From positions 43,612-107,611 of the forward strand of contig VTPC01000674.1 of the NCBI GenBank assembly GCA_011009095.1: DNA of 64,000 nt. The letters run 5' to 3'. Source of the stretch: Ignelater luminosus (Eukaryota > Arthropoda > Insecta > Coleoptera > Elateridae). This document shows, one piece after another, positions 56,701-64,000 of this stretch (position 1 is its first letter; each line of letters starts with the position of its first letter). The notes under the pieces are model-generated. The model saw nothing but the letters and a program-made list of their open reading frames with translations, was not told the origin of the DNA and made no database searches. The position numbers and the translations under genes were made by a program.

Positions 56701-59700
56701 TGGCGTGTAAGTTTATTTTTAACTAAATGAATTAGTGAAATACTACATTATTACGAAATGTTATAGGTATTTTAAGTCAATCTGATACACAGAAACAAAA
56801 TAAGGATGAAGAAACATTAATCCTAGGTAGAAATAAATTAATGAATGGTGTAAGACCAAAATTAAAATAGAAGAAATTTTATGGATACGTTATTGCAATC
56901 ATCTGATACGCAAAACCATTCAGTCGGTAAAATTGCACATGACGGAATAAACAACAAAATGACAGGTTATAACAAATTTCTGTGTTTATATCTTTTAGTA
57001 AGAAAATATTAATTAATCGTCTTTTCTAGATTAAGTAAAGATGATACTTATGAGGTTAACTTAAGTAATGAAAACAAATGTCAACGATTAATAATAATGG
57101 TAAGTAATGACTTTCGATACCGTTAATTATGTTGACTGTACTTACTGTAAATTACGTTTTCAGAAAAATGAGGAATCCATGAAGAAATAATATAAACAAT
57201 ATTTACACTATATACCATACATGTACATGATTTAATAAAATAAAATATGGGATCATTCTTTATTTAATGATTTTTTCCTTTTTTATTTAAAGGATGTAAC
57301 AAGTGTTTTTCTACACCTGAAGAGGCTGTTGAAGCATATAAAGAGCATGTTTTAGCACTACCTCTTTCTGAGTGGAAAAATTGCTTTACCAATTGATTTG
57401 AGCATATGCAGGAATGTATAAATCTTAAGGGAGAATATTTTGTAAATCAATAAAACCATTTATTCCAATTTTTCAACTGTTTTTCTTGTATTTTCTAAAA
57501 ATTTTTGCAACTACCCTTGTACCACTTCCAAGTTAATTTAATTTCTGAAAATACTCCAAATAAGTACAGCAGCAAGTGCGACCTAACTTCAAGTGCTGTA
57601 ACTGTATATACAAGATACATATAATTTGTAAATATAACTAAATTTAATCACTCTAAAATGACATGTAATAACAAAATTGCTAAATAATGTCACTTCAGAT
57701 AGGTAAAATTCCAATTGTAAAATAAACTCGTAAATGTTACAACACTAAAAACCTTTAATTTGTTTTGTATATAAAATAATTAAACAAAAGAACTTACTGC
57801 AATATTAGGCCCATTATAATTTCTAAATATAAAGCAGCATTGAAGTAAGTTATTTGTATATCACAACAAACTGTTAACCATCCTGTTCCATCAATAATGC
57901 TTGCTAAATTTAATGGTGGGCAAACTTCCTGATGTTGTTTTAATAGATATTGAAGCTAAAAATTAAAAATAAACCATGTCAAATGATGAATTTCTTTCAT
58001 GGTAGTGGGTATTCAGACACATAGAAATATGGATTTTTATGACCACAACTTTGCCATTATTTTAACACTTTGAGTGCGAATGACGTGTACGCACGCCCTC
58101 AACCCCCATTGCGGATGACGTGCATACACGTCCAGTTGCATTGTGCATTTCAATGCGTGTAGAATATTTAGCTTTGTTAGTGAAGTTATAATATTTGGTC
58201 AGCCTCTTGGAGACTGTATAAATTTTTAAAAAAATTACAACTTTTGTGTAAAAAATCAGGAAGTAAACCGTTTACCAATGCGCACCATGCAAAAACAAAC
58301 CCGCCCTGTGTGTTACTCCATGATTCGGGGAATTTCACAAAAACTTATTGTATATTTATAATTTTGTTCTTTTTATAAATAAATTTTGTTTCTGAAGACT
58401 GATCTTATATTTTCACTGTAAAAATGAAAAAAAATTGTATGACGTGCATAAACGTCATCCACCTTAGGGTGACAATTATACGCTTAGTGCATGTGACATG
58501 TATTATTTATGTGAAAAATTATTTAAAAAACTTCTTTATAAATGGTTTAGAGGGATTTTACGAAGATTATGCAAAAATCATATCTTAGCCTCCGGGGTAA
58601 GTTACATACATATGACTCGCATTCAAAGTGTTAAAATGTTTACTTCTAGAACAGACAATCTATACTAATCCAACAAGCTTACCTGCACTAGAATCCCATG
58701 TAAGAAATTGTTACAGTTCATAATATTGCTAAGAACTACAAATGAATGAACTATTTGTGTTGGTATACTATTTGGATGTAATAAATTAACAAAGGTTTTA
58801 GCAGCTAAGTTTCGTATTTTATAAGAAGGATTTGCTAAACATAACCATATATTTGATGTATATTCATCCAACTAAAAATAAAAGTTATTACAATAATAAG
58901 AAAATACATTATTTCTATTAAAATTTGTACGTACATCATATATATGTTTGTTACTTTGACCACTATAATATAATCTATTTAAGACCAGCAATATGGGAAA
59001 TAAAGAAGAGTGCTGATTATCTAACTCTGCATTTTCTTTCAGTTCTTTCAACAAAAAATCATACAATTCTGGATACTGCGTAAAGAAGACTTCAACCATC
59101 ATTTTGTTTTTAATGCTTAGTTCTTCTGAATCTCGTGTTCTTAGCACACCAAATATCTTATTCATTAATGCTGAGAAAAGTAGAGTCGCTGAATTACGGA
59201 TCTAAAATCAACATAGTATTCGTGGTATTGTCAATTAAACCAATTGCAATTTGACAAATCATTTTTCATCACTATTATAATTATAATAAAATAAAAACAA
59301 GAAAAATTATGTTTAATTAATTATTTTAATTCAAAAACTGTTCTCACAATAATAAATAACAAAATACTTACTCCCCAAACTTGATTTGCAAAACCAGTAA
59401 TGGCAATTATCATTGTCCGGCCAGTATAATTAATTATTTTTGAACTTAACTGATTATGTCGAAATATAGCCCTGAGTATATTCATGGAATGAATTTGTTG
59501 TTCATCTGTTTGTTTTATTTCTGGTGTTTTAAATAAAAGCTGGTTAAGGCAATTATGTAATAGTCTGTAATTACCAGTATTTGGCTCAGATGCTAATATC
59601 GCCTAAAATAGATACATGACATTGTTTAGATAACAATCCTGTTTCCATCAATACACTTAAATTCAGATACTCAGAAAAAAAATTAGAATGTTTTCATGTA

Positions 59701-62166
59701 TAGAACATTAATTTAAGATTAACTATAATGGTTTTTAAAAAACAGCAAAAGCAAGGAACAGAACTAAAGTACAGTGAAATTTGCTAAAACGGAAACCCAT
59801 GGGACTGCAAAAAAATTTTTCGTTTACACAGGTTTCTGCAATATTAAGTTTTGGTTTAATATGCAGTAAATAATAAGCTTTATTTGCTTGGTATTCTTGC
59901 ACCACCAAAAAATGATTTTGATTATTAAATAGCGAGACAAAACATTGTCAGCAAAATTTAAAACGAGATGGTAAACAAGATGTTTTGTGTCTGAGAAAAT
60001 AAATAATTACATATGTACATGTAATATGTAATAAATTTATTTTGATGGTATCACATTTCATGTTACGTTATAAAAATAGGTTTGTGGCAATTTTACTAGT
60101 GAATAATGATGGATTGAAGGCTTACTAGAATTCTTTGAAAGGACAGTTCATTTTAATGAGTATTTTTAAATGGATTTTATTGCAGCAGGTCTGTATTTTA
60201 CTTTCCATTTCCACTTCACAATATAAAATCTAATATAATTTGGGCGGGACTAGAAAGTTTTTTCCAAATTCAAAGGTTTCCGCTTTATATAAGTTTTGTT
60301 TTAATAAGTTTCACTGTAATTGTCATTGCAGGAAAATATAAAGCTTAATCTCAAAAATAGCAGCTATCAAACACTAAAGAAAGCTTTTTAATACGTTCAA
60401 CCTGTGGTGTCAAAAAGTTAATTATTACCTGTATCATGAAAGGTATTCCAGCACTTCGACGTGTTGCACATGCACTTAATGATATATCACCATTTCCAAA
60501 CAAATTATCAATTATACTCGCTAACCATTTTTGTGGTAATGCACTGAGAGTTGCACTAGGAATTCTACAAATAGTTATTTATTATCAATTTTCCTAAAAC
60601 TCTTCTTTGCATCACATTATATTATAAAAATTGAATAATACACTGAAGATCTTCTTGTTATTCTTGACAGAAAAAAATCAACTTAACCTCTTCAAGTTGT
60701 TAAAGATTAAGATTATCTAAATTTAATTGTGTGAGTTGAAGCAAGTTTTTTTAGTTCTGCAATCTAATTGGTTCTTTAAACAGGGGACTTCTAAGAATTT
60801 ATCTACAATAATTGAGCCATTGTAACGTAAAGTGGTGTAAGTCAGTTTTGTTTTGAAATGGTATAACTTGCTCTAAAGTTTAAATTGAATTTAAAAATCC
60901 TAAAAATCAAACTTCTGTGTTTCGTTGCTCTATTTTGTTAATAACAAAGTAACTTAAACTTACATTGAGAAATAATGACACAATATGATAGCATTTTGTT
61001 TCTCTTAACCCTTTATTGACTTACACCACTTTACGTTTCAATGGCTCAATTGATTCTGTGTATGACGTCATCACTAGCTTGTTATTATGGTTTGGTTTCC
61101 AAACAATTGGTCAGATAAGACAATTTATTTATAATGATCACTTACTTATTTAAAGCATGTGTGAGACTGAGTTGTTTAGAAACATGTTACTATACTGTGA
61201 CGTCATATGCAACATTGTCATTAGTATTAGAGATATTTATTTTGCCACCAACATAAATTAACAGGTACGAAAAAAGCAGATTCTCTGCACTGGATTTTAT
61301 GTACATGGTGATATAAACAACCCAAATAACTGAATCTACTGGTTAAAACTAGTGTTTTGTTTTACCAAGCCATCTACTACATAACTGTAATGCAAACATA
61401 TTCATGAGAAATTAATAAGCAACACGCAGTTTCAGAAAACTTCTCATCGTGCAATACTAAAGTGCATCACATGGCTCAACAAACATGAAGGAGTGAGATA
61501 GCTTCACACAGCAGTTAATGTGTTAATATGTGAACAGATAATAATATTTAAAACCTACAATAGGGTGGTCTAAATAAATCACTTCATATTTTCTTTGTGA
61601 AAATAAAAGTTTTGTTCAAATTTATAAATTTATACCTACTATGAATATTACAGCTGAGCTCATGAGTAGCTTAGAAAATGTTTGAATAAGAATTGATCAT
61701 TTTGAAGCTTTACAAACTCTAATTTAAGTATTATTTCTGTAACTTCAAATATAATTACCTATGCAGTCTATAACATAAATTGAGAAATCCAATAGATGCC
61801 TGTTCAAAAGCACCTCTATGTTTCGTATTCATAAGTAAATTGTAGAAAAAACCTCCAATTTGTTGAAATTGCTCATCGGTTAGAATCCCATTGCTATATT
61901 TATCACCACAATATGGTGCTTCCAGAGAAATTTCACCAAGCAATAACGATATTTCCTTAGCTGCTCTCCATCCATAAACAGTTACCATTTGTGCTTTTGC
62001 TGTTTCATCAGTTTTTGAATTACTGTCATTTACATCATCTGGTAAAAAGCCTTCAGGTGAAGGATTGCAAATTATAGTCTCTACCACCTTTGCCAAGTTA
62101 AAACAGACACTTAATATATCTTTATATAAAGCCTGCCATACTTTCACAATTACACCTGATTGTTTC
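41776..62166 (-). CDS. THADA: THADA (Trm732/DUF2428 family), C-terminal part of the gene
   Basis: Ten exons read right to left: 62166-61759, 60564-60429, 59602-59372, 59201-58935, 58871-58683, 57955-57798, 50582-49795, 49716-49581, 42434-42287 and 42228-41776 (stop 41776-41778). They give 970 residues, all joins GT-AG and in phase. Diagnostic THADA segments are GWRAAKEISLLLGEISLEAP, the hallmark CATRRSAGIPFMIQ, MNILRAIFRHNQLSSKI, IRNSATLLFSALMNKIFGV, FFTQYPELYDFLLKEL, CNNFLHGILVQ and SPLLDPVYRLGICKLLVN. The protein is a HEAT-like helical scaffold; yeast Trm732 partners the methyltransferase Trm7 for 2'-O-methylation of tRNA position 32, and fly THADA has been linked to SERCA and energy balance. 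The first visible exon opens in mid-codon, and no earlier exon is found up to 64000, so the N-terminal part lies outside. Introns 42435-49580 and 50583-57797 exceed 7 kb and are packed with transposons. Confidence 0.94.
42794..43883. mobile_element. Non-autonomous hAT element, 1090 bp
   Basis: It begins CAGGGACTAGAACCGGAA and ends GGTTCTAGTCCCTG. The flanks carry a perfect 8-bp duplication TACTCAAG (42786-42793 and 43884-43891). Both ends are loaded with AACCGGAACC words, the typical clustered subterminal binding motifs of hAT transposase. The minus-strand frame through the left end is an artefact of these repeats. It lies in a THADA intron. Confidence 0.92.
43892..47454. other. THADA intron sequence, no gene seen
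   Basis: AT-rich intronic DNA. The longest frame, 129 codons at 46104-46493 on the minus strand, is in the same direction as THADA but has no THADA-like or other recognisable sequence, and THADA reads in phase without it. Nothing else supportable. Confidence 0.4.
47455..47820. repeat. Dispersed repeat copy B, with ACAGACAG tract
   Basis: Inverse-orientation relative of 19990-20290. It contains two tandem units (GGAGGCCATTTTGACCATGT and GGCGGCCATTTTGACATTGT) and a tract GGACAGACAGACAAACAGAC before GACTCCTTCAGAGTTTGTTG. This layout resembles the 3' ends of insect RTE-type or related retroelements, but no coding region is attached. Confidence 0.65.
48391..49236 (-). mobile_element. DUF4817-type DNA transposon, internally deleted
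   Basis: 846 bp from CAGAGTAAGTCATAATTAGG to CACCTTTTGAATCACCCTG, ends that are imperfect inverses, with TA at 48389-48390 and 49237-49238. The minus-strand frame 48959-48675 starts MEYTSGKYADMHFIYGMCHG and contains YHQQYPNCRHLDHRVFIRI, the DUF4817-like helix-turn-helix N-terminus seen in many insect transposon proteins. It stops after about 94 codons, and the catalytic part is missing. THADA intron. Confidence 0.75.
50888..51536. mobile_element. Element with about 125-bp terminal inverted repeats
   Basis: It begins TAGTGTGGTTCACAAGTTCC and ends with the inverse. The arms stay similar to about GAAGTCCCGCGCAAAAAAA (near 51000) and its inverse near 51410. The centre contains a CpG-rich CGGCGCACGCGGCGGCCAG. 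Short TA-rich flanks, exact duplication uncertain. THADA intron. Confidence 0.8.
51878..52306. mobile_element. PIF/Harbinger-type MITE
   Basis: 429 bp with ends GAGCTGTTTGACGCTATGCT and the near inverse AGCATAGTGTGAAACAGCTC, flanked by a 3-bp TAA (51875-51877 and 52307-52309). A TAA duplication with GRGCTGTTTSACA ends is characteristic of PIF/Harbinger. THADA intron. Confidence 0.85.
53637..54482 (+). pseudogene. mariner transposase N-terminal half, broken
   Basis: It starts MELSCEHFWAMIVYDFNCGL and runs to ENEAP at 53750, is then interrupted by a 414-bp insertion, and resumes at 54165 (EAPSNATVYN, then stops at two codons, GHATLRDESQEG, then NIDAVHEMIEVDDHMTYHEV, then ILREHLNVRKICARWISHSL). 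A further one-base shift is needed to read LAQKID before a second transposon begins at 54483. These are the two helix-turn-helix motifs and linker of a mariner transposase. No catalytic domain follows directly; the C-terminal end is at 57292-57453. THADA intron, antisense to THADA. Confidence 0.85.
53751..54164 (-). mobile_element. GC-rich insertion with 11-bp target duplication
   Basis: 414 bp that split the mariner reading frame, flanked by perfect ATGAAGCACCT copies (53740-53750 and 54165-54175). On the minus strand it ends in a CTGTCTGTCTGTCT tail, so the variable-length duplication plus 3' simple repeat fits target-primed retrotransposition (SINE, or the end of a non-LTR element) in the minus orientation. 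The minus-strand frame 54180-53749 covers it but starts in the mariner; its last part (GLREAKELLKPVPCAPIVDF) may be real retroelement coding. It is far more GC-rich than its surroundings. Confidence 0.75.
54483..55828 (+). mobile_element. DUF4817-type DNA transposon with intact ends
   Basis: 1346 bp bounded by TA (54481-54482 and 55829-55830). The termini CAGGGTGTCCCTAAATTGCA... are perfect inverted repeats for about 37 bp (to CTTCAGGTAG), with weaker similarity to about 50 bp. It sits exactly where the mariner pseudogene breaks off. It carries one short gene at 55130-55414. Confidence 0.92.
55130..55414 (+). CDS. Short DUF4817-like protein of the transposon, N- and C-terminal ends fused
   Basis: 94 residues from the ATG at 55130. 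The first ~40 residues (MEYARNECTEMILVLGQCNG, RLYAGRFLNRRHLSHN) are the DUF4817-like helix-turn-helix start of insect transposon proteins; compare MEYTSGKYADMHFIYG at 48959. The last ~20 (KCREAAGRQFEHLV) resemble the usual C-terminal end of the same proteins. The catalytic middle is absent, so this looks like an in-frame internal deletion. It could make a small DNA-binding protein, but expression is unknown. The open frame also extends upstream to 55088; I chose 55130 by homology. Confidence 0.65.
   Translation: MEYARNECTEMILVLGQCNGNLNEAVRLYAGRFLNRRHLSHNLTPVDNEEKLVNRIQEAATTVDEQMLQRIQQAVITHAIKCREAAGRQFEHLV
55831..57291. other. Unassigned DNA between the two mariner fragments
   Basis: About 1.46 kb that separates the N-terminal (to 54482) and C-terminal (from 57292) mariner parts. 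I could not read transposase middle sequence from it. The minus-strand frame at 56155-56349 has no match. It may contain another old insertion or a heavily decayed transposase core. Confidence 0.4.
57292..57453 (+). pseudogene. mariner transposase C-terminal end
   Basis: Reads GCNKCFSTPEEAVEAYKEHV, then LPLSEWKNCFTN, one stop, then FEHMQECINLKGEYFVNQ and a stop at 57451-57453. This is the standard end of mariner transposases (EEAVEAFK, SEWKKCF, MQKCI...GEYFEKQ). Same strand and order as the N-terminal fragment at 53637, so probably the same original copy. Confidence 0.85.
58066..58630. mobile_element. piggyBac-type MITE
   Basis: 565 bp between TTAA tetramers (58062-58065 and 58631-58634), starting CACTTTGAGTGCGAATGACG and ending CGCATTCAAAGTG. 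TTAA targets with such ends are characteristic of piggyBac. Inside, GACGTGTACGCACG, GACGTGCATACACGTC and GACGTGCATAAACGTC form a cluster of near-palindromes. It sits in the intron between THADA exons 58871-58683 and 57955-57798. Confidence 0.88.
59772..60316. mobile_element. pogo-like MITE
   Basis: 545 bp starting CAGTGAAATTTGCTAAAACG and ending with the near inverse (AATAAGTTTCACTG). TA on both sides (59770-59771 and 60317-60318). A GGAAACC/GGTTTCC pair lies just inside the ends. In the THADA intron 59603-60428. Confidence 0.75.
60811..61050. mobile_element. 240-bp MITE with 34-bp inverted repeats
   Basis: The ends ATTGAGCCATTGTAACGTAA and TTACGTTTCAATGGCTCAAT are inverses with one mismatch over 34 bp (to GGTGTAAGTCA). 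Target duplication ambiguous. In the THADA intron 60565-61758. Confidence 0.8.
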
Positions 62167-64000
62167 CTACAATAGAATTAAGTAACTTTCATTAGTTTAA
62201 TAACATATATAAAAATTTTAGTTTTAAAACTATATTAAAGGTGTGTTAACAAAGATGTTGCAGCTATAAACAAAAACATCCTATTATAAACTTAAAATTC
62301 AAATTAATTCCAATTCTACAACTATGCCGAGTTATTTGAAAATAATATAAATTATTCACAAAATCTTTAAAAACAAAATTTGTTTCAATTCTATACATAA
62401 AACTGTATGAAAATTTCATAATTTATGCTGATTATCTAGTACTTTCAAATGATTTATTTACAATGTTGGTGGTGTTTTTGGCACCGCTTCTTTGAAATTA
62501 AACTATTTGTTACTCTAAGAAATTAATGGTTGACAATTTAAAATTTGAAGTTGAAAATTCAAAATATCCTGAAGGAATGAAACACTCCATTTGTTACTAA
62601 AGCAAGATGACATACTTATACATCCTACATAAAATCTCTTAAAAACAAATGAAGAGCAATTAAACATACTGACATAACTTTGTAGAGCAATGACAATTTA
62701 TAAAATAATAGGAGCTGTAGGAGCATAAAAAAACAAAGTAAATGGTGGGAACAGTACCAAATGACATCACCACTAATCACAGTAACCTTTAGGCCATGTA
62801 TATTTTTTCAGGAATGTGAAAGGTGTCAAATATCACTTTTGTTACGTTTTTCATTTGGATGTTTTGCAAAATATCATTTTTGGTTTTTATAAATAATTTC
62901 GTTTTGTTTAATGGTAAAGTAACGTTACTATTTCAGTTAATTTTGTTCTTGGTTTTTAATATAAGATTTTTAAAAACATAGTTTTCTCAAAATTTCCTGT
63001 GTGAATATAAAACAAAAATCCTATTATATTACAATAACTAAGTTGCTTGCAACATGTTTCTGCTAACTTAGCAGCAGACTGCAGAATTGGAAGGACAATA
63101 GGCTCGTTTCCTCATACAAATACATGGCGTTTTTTCATTATAAAGAAATAGTATGTGTTGTATTAGCACCATTATTGACAGTTTTTTCTATAAAAATCAC
63201 ATAACTGTTTTTAATTAGCAATTATACATTCAAACAAATTTGTATAATACAATTATAGCGCATAACCCGAATACTACAATTTTTAACTTTTTAACATTAC
63301 CCCTGCACCAGCGTAACCTTCACTGCTCACACAGCTGTTACTAACAGATTTAAGTATCTCATTACTCAATATTGCCATGTTTGTTTTATCAGATGGCTTA
63401 GACAAGAACTACTACATTTGTTGTCTCTTGACATGTCTTTCTAATTTGCACATGCTCGTTTGAGTGCAATAAAACACCATGTCCTTTGTTTATGAAAACA
63501 TTTGCAATTTTCAAAATGTTAATGAAATAAAAATTGCTTTTCAGCTAAACTAAGCTTAACTGAATTTTATTTATTTTCCTGTACAGATATGAAATAAAAA
63601 AAAAATTGAAAACCAGCCCATTTATGGCGACCCAGCTAAGTATGCAACATCAGGACGAGTACTGCTGACTGATTTATTATTATTATTCATCTGAACCACT
63701 GACTGACTCGCTTATGCTACTATCAGCATGTGTTTCTTTGCTCTGTTTTTATTCAGATAAGTAACACAACATTCCTTGATGTACACTGGAGACTTTCAGT
63801 TTAAATATAAAGATACATTTGAAAATATCTACTTTTGGATACTTGAACTTCTAGACGAACATAATTTACTAAACTTCAAAAGAACAGTCATTATTAAATG
63901 TAAACTCTTGTCTACTTAATTTGAGTGCGGTTAGTAGCACGTCTATGGACTAGGATTAAAACTAAACCATGTGAGACAGGACAGGACAGCATGTAAAAAA
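62167..64000. other. THADA intron or upstream region, nothing recognised
   Basis: AT-rich. The acceptor CTATTGTAG ends the preceding intron at 62167. I searched the minus strand for THADA-like exons and found none, so the preceding exon lies beyond the window. A (TTA)n run occurs near 63675. Confidence 0.45.

Overview
The window is nuclear DNA from an animal, almost certainly an insect. It is AT-rich, its genes have introns, and it is full of transposons. The best-preserved host protein, an SR splicing factor, follows the insect Rbp1 pattern closely. The transposon mix (BEL/Pao, mariner, hAT, piggyBac, PIF/Harbinger, pogo-like, an ISL2EU-like THAP/YqaJ element, DUF4817-type elements) is also typical of insects. 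I cannot name the species; a beetle or similar genome is a guess. Exon joins were built by hand, by requiring GT-AG borders, codon phase across each junction, and recognisable family sequence.

Layout, left to right. 1-2571 (+): 3' half of an hnRNP F/H (glorund-type) gene. 5691-12287: complete, young BEL/Pao retrotransposon on the minus strand, with 262-bp LTRs, a 5-bp target duplication and one 1697-residue Gag-Pol frame. About 14.3-16.9 kb: decaying ISL2EU-like DNA transposon with a THAP-DDE transposase (+) facing a SWIM/YqaJ-nuclease pseudogene (-). 18464-21705 (-): complete coding sequence of the SR protein Rbp1. 22.8-25.3 kb: inverted-repeat elements. 27170-29154 (-): six coding exons of the ciliary transport protein IFT46. 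30515-37717 (+): five exons of TEX261/Erv26, a cargo adaptor for ER export, with hAT elements and a 915-bp foldback element in intron 3. 41776-62166 (-): ten exons (970 residues plus stop) of the C-terminal part of THADA, a tRNA-modification cofactor of the Trm732 family; its 5' end lies beyond the right edge. THADA introns hold a 1.1-kb hAT with perfect 8-bp duplications, DUF4817-type elements, a PIF/Harbinger MITE, a mosaic mariner pseudogene, a piggyBac MITE and pogo-like MITEs.

The host genes are housekeeping and share no obvious pathway. IFT46 and Tex261 are head to head about 1.36 kb apart, with an inverted-repeat element between them. Tex261 and THADA converge. The items most worth follow-up are: the two-gene ISL2EU-like element with a perfect 31-bp stem-loop over the transposase stop codon; the young BEL copy whose reverse-transcriptase motif has lost its second aspartate; the long palindrome inside transcribed Tex261; and the nested mariner mosaic at 53.6-57.5 kb. 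I found no tRNA, rRNA, CRISPR array or prokaryotic feature.
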